Below, piece by piece: positions 1 to 12,015 of a stretch of DNA of 64,000 nucleotides (position 1 is the stretch's first letter; each line of letters begins with the position of its first letter). Origin of the DNA: Phoronis australis (taxonomy: Eukaryota > Phoronida > Phoronidae); assembly GCA_002633005.1 (NCBI GenBank), contig NMRA01000504.1, positions 25,571-89,570 on the forward strand. Direction: 5' to 3'. A program made the position numbers and the translations under genes. The notes beneath the pieces are model-generated. The model had not been told where the DNA came from. It did not search any database and saw only the letters and a list, made by a program, of their open reading frames with translations.

Positions 1-136
1 CCTCGTTACACTCGGGCTCAAACATGTACCCACCCACTGAATGTCCGTGAAAAAATTCCTCGTCACCACTGCTGTGAACAAGGTCTACGTCACTCACACT
101 GCTGTCACTGTGATACGGTTCACCGACTCCAGCCAT
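1..136 (-). CDS. First coding exon of an unrecognised protein (possibly P2X7-cytoplasmic-domain-like), cut by the window edge
   Basis: An open frame starts at ATG 136-134 and stays open to the window edge for about 45 residues, beginning MAGVGEPYHSDSSVSD. It is rich in Ser, Asp and Glu and contains GYMFEPE. A short Tyr-x-x-Glu-Pro patch after an acidic leader is familiar from N-termini of invertebrate proteins carrying a P2X7-type cytoplasmic domain. That link is recollection plus inference, and the diagnostic Cys-rich domain would lie outside the window. No chitin synthase domain matches it. It reads in the same direction as chitin synthase copy A and starts about 740 bp past A's last visible exon, so it is either a separate gene or one nested in a chitin synthase intron. 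No splice donor is seen inside the window. Confidence 0.4.
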   Translation of the reverse strand, partial: MAGVGEPYHSDSSVSDVDLVHSSGDEEFFHGHSVGGYMFEPECNE

Positions 137-876
137 TTACAGCTTACAACACACTAAACATTCCCTAAATCCAACGTAGTTGAGTTCTCTACTAATCTAT
201 CTTGCCGCAGAATACTCGCCGATGGAAAGTGGTGGCGACAATTGTTGAAAAACAGCACAAAACAAAAGTAGAATAGAACAGATTCGCACGGTAAAGTCAA
301 CGCAAAACCAAGTGGCGGGAAACGCTTGCCTTCTAAAACGTCACTTCCGCAGTAGCGGACGAGTAATTAATAAAATTACGAAAAGCTGTAATTAAGTGGA
401 TAATATGTCTAGGATAACCAACCAACCTTATTTTAGCTCAAAATGACATGGAAAAAGGTTGCCTTCGCCTTTAAGGCATTACAAATTGAATCTACTGAGA
501 CAGACTTTGACACTTTGTTTCAGTTTTATATAAACATTGATTAGGGTGAGAATAATTCATTTTGAATCAAGAATGCCTGCCGAAGACACGGGGATATTTC
601 TCGGTTTTTATACGCCACACCACAGCGACACACACTCGCTCCGTCGTGTAATCATCTTCCTCACAGGTTAAGAAGACACCTTTCGGCGAGGTGAGATCGA
701 TTGTTAAATCACGTAAAAAATGGAATGAAACTGATGCATTCGTACGTTGCTGTCGGTACAAGCAACGTTTTGAAACCTTTAATGTTCTGATCAAGTTTGA
801 TGCGCTTTGCATATGTCTATGAGTAAGATAGGAAATGATTAACTGATAGTCACGTTAGTGAGAATGTGTTACTTAC
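137..876. other. Gap between chitin synthase A and the left-edge exon; promoter-like near 310-325
   Basis: No exon of chitin synthase can be recognised here, although the equivalent stretch of copy B (27022-27699) holds the next two exons. A GC-richer patch at 311-330 contains GTGGCGGGAAA, which matches an E2F-type element, about 180 bp upstream of the left-edge ATG. A minus-strand open frame at 567-812 has no family resemblance and no matched splice sites, so it is not called. Confidence 0.3.
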
Positions 877-1584
877 ATTAATGTCTTGGACATCAAATTC
901 CTTTACTAACGATAAGATGACAAATGTCAGAAATGTGGTAGACATCATAGGAAGCGAGAAACAGAACTTCTGAATCTTTATCTTACAGGCGATGACTCCG
1001 AAGGAATAGCTGACGAAGCTGGCTCCTATATGGATGGCCGTTAGGTACCATGGGTAGAAATCGGGTTCTATGATTAGTCCTGTCATAGTGAAATCCGTTA
1101 TTGTTTCATCAAGATAGTGGTACAGAAAGACCACCCCAACTACAACTAGAATTTTCCAGAAACTCAAGACCAGACGAAGTTTTGTTTGACATCGATTTAA
1201 ACGGTTCTTCAGGTCAACTAATGCTGTACCAAGTGGACCCTTGGTCTCCTTGTCAACAAAATTCTCCCACCAACCCAAAGAAATAAGGAAAAGCGACAGC
1301 GGAATACTCCATACAATGTCTATGTCGATTTCTTCTTGCTCAACCACGTAAATTATTGGCAATATGTGAAGAATAGTCAACTGACAAAGGACTGCCAATA
1401 TATCGACAGTGACCTTGAGAGGAGGACACTTTTCGCCTTGTGGTCTATGAAGCACATTCATTAAGCTCGGAATGAGCGCGACACCTGTCGTCAGCATGAG
1501 TGCACGGTCGGAGTCCAGTTTCATCATGACGTTGATGACAAAAAGACACACTCCCAGTGACTGCAGAGTTTCGATAGTAATTGC
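877..1584 (-). CDS. Chitin synthase A, exon with the N-terminal multi-span membrane block
   Basis: Exon of 708 nt, phase 0 on both sides, acceptor CAG at 1585-1587 and donor GTAAGT from 876 down. It encodes 236 residues from AITIETLQSLGVCLF to KEFDVQDIN. It matches exon 27700-28437 of copy B nearly end to end, except for a shorter variable loop after the third span. Confidence 0.85.
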
Positions 1585-2633
1585 CTGGAATTAAATATGA
1601 TGATTCAAAAGTTTAACTGTATTGTATCGCGCACATCTGAACACCAACATCAACAGATGTGTGACACAAATAACACTAAAGATAAATATGAATTCATTTT
1701 ATCAGTCTATTGTTTTATTTTCTCTTCGACAGAATTTTGACAACTATTGACTCGTTAAAAACTTACAATTATAAACATTTTTATCAAAACTCTTCTGGAC
1801 TGGAACCGTTTTGATGACAATGTCATTCCGCTGTGAAACTACCAATGGATTCAGAACAAAAAGTTCATCATGTACTTTGTTAGTATCTTATCAACCGTTG
1901 TGTTGCGACGTCTTAGGATGTATTTGTGATGCACTACTACGGCTACGGAAAGAGACGTGTATATGTGTGTTACGTATGTTCAGCCAACACCCACTGGCTC
2001 CTCTTAATTAAACCCAAAAATTACCTCGCGGAATTTTGAACACTCTCATGAATTCAACTCACCATCGCAAAAAGCTTGCAGTCCGGCTTTCTTGTTCTTT
2101 TAAAGAAAACTTTCCATAAATTGGTTAAGAAGATCCATACTTGCGGTGCCAAGATACACACGAGAAGTGCTAACAACCAGTTCATTTTTTCATTCGAAGC
2201 CTCTGTCCCCAGACCATCTGTTCCTTTTGGTTCTGTGACTCTTGCAGTGATGCCGTTTCCGGTTTCTTCGTTTCCAGTAGGGCAGTTGTTTGTCATGTTT
2301 CTCAAGTTGCCAGCGATCAAAAGAATTGACATCTTGCTAATAACGGCTCCCCCTAGGACCAGCAAGAAGGTTAGGATGCAGTACATCACTTTGAAGATTC
2401 TCCTCAAAGTACTGAAGCACGTGGTGTCACTTTCGTGTGTGTTTTTAGCTGTTGTTTCGGTGAACAGGTCCCACGGTCCGGTTTTTCGCAATGAGTAGTC
2501 GTCATCTTCGTCGCCTTCTTTATTTTTATTGTCCACGTTTTCTGTCTCTTCGAGTGGACACCTACTGAAAATAATATTAACAACAACGACAACACTAACA
2601 ACACCAACAACAACAACAACAAAAAGAACTACA

Positions 2634-2676
<43 letters not shown>

Positions 2677-3991
2677 GTAATAGTAATAATAATAATAATA
2701 ATAATTATCATTATTATTATAATAATAGCAGTAAAACTAAAAAGTTGTTATTAATACTAATAAATGATAATACATATATCGGTTATATTGTAACGATAAT
2801 GATCTAAATAATTTTGCCTTCACCTTTGTCATGTTAATCGATAATTTACATGTAGCTGCTACATGTCAATTACATTGAACTGTGACGCACACTCACGGGG
2901 TTTCTCTTCTGAAATTAACACATCACGCCACACATCGAACTGTAAGCTACTGGCAGATAAAACTATATTAAGTCAACCCCAACTGGTTCATTTAAAATTT
3001 TAATGCAAGATAATCCTCTGTGACCTACGACATCCCTCAAACATTTGGTGCAATAATATTTAGACCAAACTTATTACTTGTCAGGCCACTGACCCATTAG
3101 AACATTTACCTGTCATCTTCCATGGAATGGTAGCTTTCGTCGTCGTTGTATCTGCGAATAGGAAAAGTCTGACATGTAATCGGCCGGTGTCGGGTTGTTT
3201 TGTGGAACAGATAAGCTGTCAGTTTCGACTAGAAGTGTATGAGAATGCAGTGTGTTGTGATTTGGGGATTTATTACAAATCGCCAGTTTTCGCCGTTGTT
3301 TGCCAGCTGATCGCTGAAATCACGGCTGGCGACTTCACAAGTTAAATACACTTGAAATACCCAGCCATTTATTGTGTTGGTTTAGCTTCGCCACCAATTT
3401 GTGGGATCGCGAACGCTGACGTCGTGAGCTCAACTCAGCGTTTGGTATGATCAAGGAAACCGGCTTGCACTACAATAGCGCCACTTGAAACGCCATCGTA
3501 ACAAGAGCATCGAAATCACTTGAGCCACTCTCAGTTGGAACAGAGATCATTATTGTGTTTGTAATATTTCCGAGCTCATTCAGAAGCCATTTTGAAAAGT
3601 CGCCACCTAAACAAACGTTCTTCTCGCAGTTGATTGTATGTAGATCGTAGACGGACGAACCTCGAAAAATAGAAGATGACGAAGGGCGTCAAGAGATATC
3701 ACCATGCACAACAAGCGAAGCACGTGAATCACACTTATCTAACTTCCGTCGTACTAAGTAATGACAGATACGTTACCTCTAAACACTCGAATAGTAAAGC
3801 AAAATGTAAAGTTGTTGCTTATAGAGCTGCTCGGTATTCCCACAAAAAATAAGACTTGTGAAATTATCGTAAGATAGATACTCACGCTGGAGTCACGCGA
3901 CTGTTGACCATTGAGTCCCACTGTCGTCCAAGCAATCGCGTCTTTGATGCTGAATTTGACATCAACTCGGAATTGCTAAATCTCAAACACC
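877..3991 (-). CDS. Chitin synthase copy A, 5' part only (four coding exons)
   Basis: Four coding exons on the minus strand: 3886-3991, 3110-3151, 2063-2564 and 877-1584. Intron phases (1 before the first, then 2, 2, 0, 0) equal those of copy B, and the protein aligns throughout. The first exon carries KTRLLGRQWDSM, matching TRLLGQQWQNM in B. The third contains RKTGPWDLFTET and two membrane segments. The fourth contains GVALIPSLMN, WWENFVDKETKG and FGVIACKIKIQK, with about six membrane spans. This is N-terminal domain A of metazoan chitin synthase, the membrane block before the catalytic domain. The upstream start exon is not identified; an in-frame ATG lies in exon 1 (about 3960). No later exon is visible before the window edge, so the catalytic domain is either outside or lost. 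The reading frame in these exons is intact. Confidence 0.78.
2063..2564 (-). CDS. Chitin synthase A, exon with acidic leader and first two membrane spans
   Basis: Exon of 502 nt, acceptor TTTTCAG and donor GTGAGT. It encodes RCPLEETENVDNK, an acidic stretch GDEDDDYS, the signature RKTGPWDLFTET, a hydrophobic segment around MYCILTFLLVLGGAVI, a hydrophilic loop, and a second hydrophobic segment around LLALLVCILAPQVWIFL. It is collinear with 29315-29810 in copy B. The loop between the spans differs in length and sequence from B. Confidence 0.85.
2579..2770. repeat. Compound microsatellite (AAC)n then (AAT)n
   Basis: Runs of AAC-type triplets are followed by about 35 AAT-type triplets with scattered substitutions, then TTAT-type runs. 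It lies in an intron of chitin synthase A directly beside the acceptor of exon 2063-2564, starting about 15 bp away. Confidence 0.95.
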
Positions 3992-6900
3992 CTGAGGTAC
4001 GATCGGCCGGCGTAAATCCTGACAATGAAAATTTATTTATTTATTTACTTATTTATTTTATTTATTAATGTAATATTTAGAATGAGGGTAGCCCCATCAG
4101 TTCACACTGCTTTCCATGGGGGCCTCAATAAAAAACAAAGAGTTTGAAAAACAAAAACAGAATTACAAAATGAAAGACCAATTTAAGTAATAAGCAAAGA
4201 ATAAGAAATTAACACGGAAAGACTGATGAAGCAAAATAAAAAAGAAAATATGATAAATAGAAGATAAAGAAATTAAGATAAGATAATTAACTAAAGTATA
4301 ATAATAAATATAAAAAATTAAAAACAGACAATAAATAATTAATAAAAGTAAAACAATACATGAAATAACAAATGAATAAACATGCAATTCTTAGACATCA
4401 CATGAGCTTAAATCTATTTCTTATAATTCTTTTAAAGGTTAGAAAGGATGATGTAGATTTGGCATCTGCAGGGAGAGAGTTCCATAAAAAGGGCCCGCGG
4501 TAGGAAAATGATTTTTTTCCAGTTTCGCTTCTGCGTTTATGAAGATTGAAATCAGATTATGATGAGGACATTTACTATTAGATTTCGTACAAACACTTGT
4601 CTTAGTCCTCATGCGCTCCGGGTTCCCAATTTCCTACGTTTTTGTCTGCCCTTGGTGGTAGTTAAAGTACTTATAACAGTTAAAACGTCTTGTTGTGTAC
4701 TTCATACGAGTTCTCTAATAACGGAATGTTAACTTTCGAAACTGACGGTTATTTCAATGCTGTAGCTTGTATTAAACCGCGGTTCATAATTCAATTTAAG
4801 GAGTTAGACTGCACGTAGCATAGTTGGTTTGGGATTCTGTTTCATGAAACTTGACTGAGACACTGATAATTATTGTGATGATTTATAATGATGTTTTTAC
4901 ATTTACTTGTCCAAACCTCTTATCAGCAACTGTTGAGTAGGAGTGTGAGTCCAAATTTTAGTCAAAAGTCGTAACTTTTTTGAAAAGACGTCACGATTGC
5001 GCCTGACCCATTTTAAAAAGTGTGTTACGAAGTTGGCAACATGTTGTGTTCGGTAACTAGAAGGATCCCGACCTTTCTGTATTTCAGCTGGTTATAGGTG
5101 GCGCTGGAAATGGTAAGCCAGTCCATTTTAGGTGACTTTTCTTTTAGATAGTATGGATGAATAAAAATATCGCGTCATAGCATCAATTTGTGAGAAGAAA
5201 AAGAAAAAGCAAACGCGGATTATTCTTAGTCTTAAGGAGGGCTAGTAAAACCGTAGGTGTGACTGAGCGCAAGGTCCTTGATAACAACACAGAAATGTTA
5301 CTTTGGTGTTACGTTTATTTGATTTAACGATACTCTTTTCTGTACATTCACCAATTAATAAAACAGGATGAGTTTTGTGAGTCGAAGGATATCACTAAAA
5401 TATAAACGTTTCGTAACTTTCAACCTTCTTTGTGCGTTTGCCTTATTTTACTATTATTTTTTTCAAAAGTAGGCAGGACTTCCGCGGAAACTGATAAACA
5501 ATAATTGATGGGTCAGCTGTCACTCATTCCGGCGGCCATTTTGGGTGGTGATGCACCACCAAAAGCAAAAGTTAAATTAAAAACATTCATATTAAATTCA
5601 ATTAAGTTTGGAAATGGATATTTCTGTGGTGATCTTGCATTATTTAGGCTTAATTTTGGTTGAACTAACTTGCTTTAAAATGGTTTTATGAAGAATTTAA
5701 CTAAAGTAAAGTGTTAAAGATATCGTTAATATGGTTGTACTAGAGAGCTGATGGCTATGTAAATTGTTTGTATAACTAAATACAAATATAGTTCCGATTG
5801 CAATTTTGTCCACACAAAGAAAAATGGCTAGCAAAAACAGCGCGATGTCTAATACGTCGAAATTTTGCCTGGTATCGCTTGCATGGTGTAAGCAAACAAC
5901 TATTCGTTTTCATCAAAAAGTCGCAAACAATTCACGTAAATGCGCAGCATGTATAAACTAGGAATAAACGAGCATTCATTGTGTCTGTTTTAAACCCTGT
6001 CTTATCATAATTTCCATGTACACAAAAAGTTGAGTGGCTCTTTCAGAGTTTGACGTTAACGAAGCGATAACAGGTTATTTCCTTGTAGGCCTTGACGATT
6101 TAAATATAAGCTCCTCGCCCGTCGGTCTTTTTTGGAAAGTGTTTTACCCACGAAATAATGATTTTGTATAGTGATTTTTCATCAATTCAGGAAAGTTTCT
6201 TGAAAATCACATTAGAATTGTAAACACAAAATGACATATGGGCAATGAATCCTCGGCCGAAACCAAATTCTTGTCGTCCTCACTAGAGTATACACAGCAG
6301 ACTGACATGTAATGCCAACAAACGTTGTATTTATTGTTTTTAATAACACGCTATGATCGTTCAACCGAATCCTTTTGCATACGTTTTACTATTTTCTCTT
6401 AATCTTGAAAATGTGTTGCATGAACGCAAAACTGGCCAAAGCATAGCTTTGTTCACTTGAGTAGAAAAATTCGCAAAAATTCGTTGACTCGCATGCACGG
6501 ACATTGTGCCAATAATACGAGGGCTGTTCAATAAAATGGAGGATCACTACAAGGACATAACAACAAGGTTGGAGCACACTAATAAGCCTTTCCAAATATC
6601 AGTTGCATCGGCTTGATAGCAATTTCACTTTTAGCGGACGTCCAAACATCTCTTACTACAGAGACTGAATGGTGAAAATAACAATTGGTAGTTTTTCGTG
6701 AATAATGTGTAGCAACATAGAGTAAGGAGTATTTCAGTTTCTTCTAGACGTTTGCTTTAGTGCTTTGGTCACAACTTTCTTGTCATTTGATCGGTGATTG
6801 CTGCTAACGTTGAATATCTTTCCTGCAATCGAAAGTTTTAGTTTAAAGATATACTGGTTCTTAGTGCCACACGCCATATATCAATGTTCACAATGAGAGG

Positions 6901-9900
6901 TACATGGTGAAAATTGGAGGCTTTAATTGTTGAATATGTTTGTCAGCTACTTACGGGAATTTTTAAGATTTTTTTTTTAATTTGAGAAGCCAGTCATTCC
7001 GCATCACTCGACTGCGCCAATGATTTGTAATTGACAGAAAGGAACTAAAAATAATACAAGTGCTACACACAAGTTACATGTATCTAATTACCGTAACGCG
7101 CTCTGGTGAATCACCTTTTTAGAGCAAAGAATATTAAATGATTGTAAATCAGGCACATTTGCTTTGCTTATGGTGTTCATTTCAAATTGATATGAACACA
7201 TGTATTATCGTAGATGAGCAGATATTCAGTTATTATGGAAACGAAAATGCACTTAGCTAGTTTAAAAGGAACACCGATGAGTTACGAAAGTTGTCTTTAG
7301 AATAACTATTGTGTAAGTTTCTCTTCATCTTTCACCGAAGTTTTGCGTTTGGAAAAGCATTATGGACATATATATTAGCGACTAAAAATCGAATGTTCTT
7401 CCCAATATTCATCAGTATTTCCAATATCTCTTTAGTTACAAGCCATAAAAATATGATTAAACCTGCATGCATTTGACGAACAAGTTGTATTTAAAGCCAA
7501 AAAACTGAAACAAAATGAGAGGTTGTTCTGAATACCGGCTACCTGTAAGTGATGGCACTTCTACACTGTAGATGATTATAGATATTTGCTGATTTTTGGT
7601 CGACGCAAGCCTAAATGGTTTCGCTTAACTCCCAGGTTTCTGTTGCCTTTAATTATCTTGGCGTCTTCAATTGAGAAATCTTGAAGTTTACATTTCAAAT
7701 GCAAATATTTCTTGTCGCAAGTGTCCCGCGATTCTCTTTCGTTTTTTCAACGTGACCCGTCGCTGTTTAATTTTTCTTTTACAGTTATGGCTTCGAGGGT
7801 CCTAAGCCTACGTTCTCAATCCATGGAACCGTACATTGCACAATCCTTAACCATTCCAAACACGACCAGCACAATAACAATGAATAAGCTTTGATAGTCA
7901 TGTAACCATTCATACTAGAATGTCGCACCATTTCACTAAGTCTCCAGTTACTTTCACAGTTTATTTTTCATGACAACTTCATGTTTCGTCTTTTTTTATT
8001 CTTTTAGCTGCGTGTGTTTTTGTCATGCTTTTGCCCTGAAACATGCTTTTTTAAAAATGAAGTTTCAGAATTTTGCACGGAACTTTGACGAGTTCTTTTT
8101 GAAGTGAAGTTCTCTGAACAAATTTGCCTTCACATGAAATCGCAGACATGCTTTCGAACTTGCAAAGTCAATTTGTTATTCTCAATGTTGTGCAAAAAAG
8201 TCACGTGTGCCGAAGTTATGCCATCCTTCTATTTAAAAAACGATCACAATTAGGTGACTACAGACGTGCGGGCAATATTTTCATACTGTAATATCTGCGT
8301 TTATTAACCGTTTTAAAATACAAGGCTTTATGGCCAGGAAAGAAATATTTTTAGTAAAGTTTCCTTGAAGAAATATGTTAATCGGTAATGAAGATACTCT
8401 GTTACCTCAAACACGTCACGTGACAACGTGTTTCGCATATAAACGTTAAATACATATACATCAGCGTCCTTATCCGCTAATTTTAATTCTTAGAACTGGC
8501 CCTGGAAAAGAGCCCCATAATATCCTTAATATGCTCTGGTCTTGGACCCTGCCTACTGGTCAGCAGTGGTCAAATCGATCAATGGCAACGTGAACGTTTC
8601 TTTAGAGTTTATGTTTACAAACGCTTTATGGCAAACATTGTAGATTCACTATTTCCAATGAATTTGTGAATTAGTAAGGTAATTGCAATCTGTGTTGTTA
8701 CTTTGGTATGAATAAACCTACGAAAAACAACAAAAAGTACTTATCTTTTAACACTGAAAAGATATCGAGCATAAATTTGACTGGTGATCTCGTTGTTTTG
8801 GAAGACTTTTACCACATTTGTTATCATAAGACTCCTTTTTTAATTTGTAACTAAAATAAACAAAGTGCCTTATACCGTACCTGAAATCTTTTCCTCTTTC
8901 TCCATTTCTCAGTTTATGTTGAGTGCAACATAAATATTGGAAGTCTGACTTCAAACCTCGGTCTTTATCGAGTCTCACAAAATGAGGAAATGAAATCCGT
9001 CCTTAAGACTTAATTTCCACTAGACGCTAAATAAGTAAACTTGAGTATTAAGCGCTTAACAACACATGTACAAACACCATTAATATTGTTCTTCTCTAGG
9101 AAACCTAACGTTATCGTTGTTAAATATATCATTTTAATCGCCGGCGCTTACTTGTCTGTTTTAAATATTGATAATTTTTTGGCAACCAAGCATTTCTTTT
9201 CAGCTTGCTGCTGATAAGATGAACACGAATTATAATGAACCAGTTTTTTAATCTACAATTCTGTCGTAAATCGAAATCATGTCGAACGTAGGGACAGATT
9301 TATTACGAATTTGATCCATGGAAAATACAATCGAGTGCATTCGGATTAGAAGAACCTTCAGGCTCTAAACGGTACAAATGTCAAAATGTGTTTTGTTTCA
9401 TTGATGGCTTGCATCGTTGAAAGATGCAAGAAAACGCAAGTCTTCGAAAGACATCGCCTTGCATAACTAGCGAAGCAGATGATCACACTAACTTCACTCG
9501 CGAAATTCTTGTGTCTGCAGAACGCAGTCAAGTTCAAGTTGCACACTCAGTCACAGTGCCATCTCGATGGGATATTTACCCTGTAGAAGGATAGGTGGCA
9601 CTGAACAGTTAGACTGCGGCGGCGGCCAATATTAAAATGTTGGGGTAGGCCAGGCTTGGGGGCATTTTTAGTTAGTTATTGTATGTAGGCCAAGTGAATG
9701 TGATTTGTTTGTATTTGTGAACATGCTGATAATGAAAAAAGGCCACTTTCTCGGCTGTAGCTGCACTCTTCTTCAAGATGGTGGCCCCTGTTGCAATTGT
9801 GCATTGCTGCCAGTGTGTAGCAACTGAGAAATTGGCCACGATTTCAGGTAGCCCTCAAATAAGCCAGATTTGCAAAAAAAAAACTAGTTGGTTGACAGTA

Positions 9901-10920
9901 CTTTTGGACCACATTTTTGGAATTGGTAGGAAATTTGCTTTCGGAATCTAATGTTGGCTTTAGTCGAGCATCGGCAGGAAAGTGGTGGTTTTGGGGTGAA
10001 AAGTGGCGATTTAGCATTCTTTTACCTTACTTTTCTTAGTCTAGCTTGGTTTCCAGTGGGAGTGAAAGAGTCAAAAATACAAGAGAGAATAAAGTTTCTG
10101 TGCTCATCTGTAAGGGCTTGTGATGAGAAATGATTCAAAACTTTTCTTTATTTGCATGCAGTTTTGACAGAGTGAAGAAAGAGTGAAGAGTCCATTGACG
10201 TGTGTTCTGATAGGCAAACCTGTGAGAACTGGTCAGTGCCTCCATATGCCCGAAACTTAAGCGCATGCGCATATATTTGGAGCACTTGAGCAAACTGTTA
10301 GAAAAAACATTTCATGTATTTCGGATACAGGCATACTCTCGTATACGGTACTTTTTCACAGGGAATTTTTTGGAAGAGTCGGCACTCTGCAGGAGTGTTG
10401 CTTTGATACGCAGATTAGCCATTTTTCTATTTGCTGTACATGTACATACTCGTATTCAGGCCCATGATCCTATGTTGGAAGCCGCGCCAATATCCCGAAT
10501 TAGACGTATACGCTACGCTAACCGTTTGAATAAAACCATGCTTTAAAGTGATGCTTCCGATATGGGAACGCCCGATATTTCTTTCTTCAATTACTTGCTT
10601 CCTGGAATGTATTGAAGACTCGTGCTAATTATATGCCCTCGCATAACACGAATAGACATGCAGCCATGCATATGTTTTTAGTTTGCAAATTAATTTTTAA
10701 CACCGCTGCAGTTTTTTGAGTGGCATTCCGTTATTTTGGGTTTTCTGAGCAGTCGAGAGTGAGATTCATTCCGAAATGATTGAATAACAAGGCCAGGCGA
10801 GTTTGACGGGGATTAACTTCTAGTAAAACAGCAACATGTAATATTAAAATAAATGAAATAGAATTGTTATGCATTAAAGATGTTAGGACAATTGGCGAAA
10901 ATACTGAAAATAAATTTCGA

Positions 10921-10992
10921 TAGGAGGAGCCAGCGTCGCTGAGTGATTAGAGTTCTGAATTCCTGTTTGGTTTCGGGTTCGAAAACTGGCTT
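10921..10992 (+). repeat. tRNA-derived SINE-like module
   Basis: The segment has an A-box-like GCTGAGTGATTAGAG and, about 30 bp on, a B-box-like GGGTTCGAAAACT at tRNA spacing. No full cloverleaf can be drawn: the acceptor stem does not pair. A decayed SINE head is therefore more likely than a tRNA gene. Confidence 0.45.
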
Positions 10993-11403
10993 AAAAATGA
11001 GCACTGAAGTAAGATGTCTCCTCCTCCTGAATATAATGTGATTGCGAATTCTGATGGTGTGCTGTTTTAGCACGGACTATTACCATAACTAGTGACAAGC
11101 AAGCTTTTGTCGGAGGAAGACATGTTATCCTGGAACAGCAAATACATTGTAAACTTCCATAGTCTCCGATGAGTTTGCTGGCTGTCGACTTAGCTGTCAA
11201 CCATGGCATGCTTCTTAGAATACAACTGCTGGCAAAATAAGTTCAGAAAAACACTTGATTCGACTGGCAACTGGTATTGTTGAATTATGAATGCGTTTAA
11301 AGAATAAGAAAGACATTTTTGTGCCTGGTACGTTCGTATTGGTTAGTTGCTGTACTATCAGGGCCTCCGCAGAGAACGGTACGTGACTTGAATAGTGGGG
11401 ATG

Positions 11404-12015
11404 CAGTGACGTATCTAGGATGTAGTAAAGGGGGTCAACATTTTGTCTCGGGCAACTGAGGATAGCACGATTGTATGCGCTCACCCAGCCTGAAAAATAG
11501 AGAGCTCGAATTACCGGATCTTTTGATAAAAAAAAACTAACGACTAAAAAAGGGGAAAACGATTGCGCAGGCTGGCTGCCAATTGCAATGGAGTCTGAGC
11601 CCCCCCCCCCCCCCCCGCNTGGCCTCAATATTTCTTGCTTTTTATGTTTTTTGCGGCAGCCAAGGGTGGGAGGGGTGGGCCGGGCCCCCTAACACCAACA
11701 AAAATAAAATCTTGGACAACGGTAATTGTTGAGAGGAAACATTTCTCGCAGTTATACGTTTGCAATTCAAAGTCACTGACGTTTATGCGGCTGAGTGATG
11801 CTTAGCAACTCTCGGAGAAACGTTGCGGTGGTGGTAGGACAGCAAAAATTTAGCACAGGCAGGGGTGGGTCAGGAATTTTAGTATGGTGGACCAGGGCAG
11901 AGTACTAGCCAGAATTTTGCCCGTCAGACATTCGCAACACCGAACTGTCAAATGGATTCTGGGAGAGTTTTAGGGGGGACCATGGCCCCCTTGGCCCTCT
12001 ATAGATCCGCCACTG
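11404..12015. mobile_element. Non-autonomous DNA-transposon-like element (CAGTGGCGGATCTA-type ends)
   Basis: The left end reads CAGTGACGTATCTAGG and the right end, in inverse orientation, CAGTGGCGGATCTATA, so the termini form an imperfect inverted repeat about 610 bp apart. The inside is rich in G and C runs, including a poly-C tract at 11600-11616 next to an N at 11619, and holds no transposase frame. CAGTGGCGGATC ends are typical of hAT-type MITEs in aquatic animals. No clear target-site duplication was found. Confidence 0.5.

Noticed and set aside
567-812. Possible continuation exon of chitin synthase A
   Set aside because: It does not align with copy B exons, and candidate acceptors give no family motif.
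2076-2498. 140-residue plus-strand frame
   Set aside because: Antisense shadow of the chitin synthase A exon at 2063-2564.
2579-2770. Asn-rich protein frame over the AAT repeat
   Set aside because: Microsatellite translated in one frame, located in an intron.
10921-10992. Functional tRNA gene
   Set aside because: A- and B-box-like blocks are present, but the acceptor and anticodon stems do not pair.
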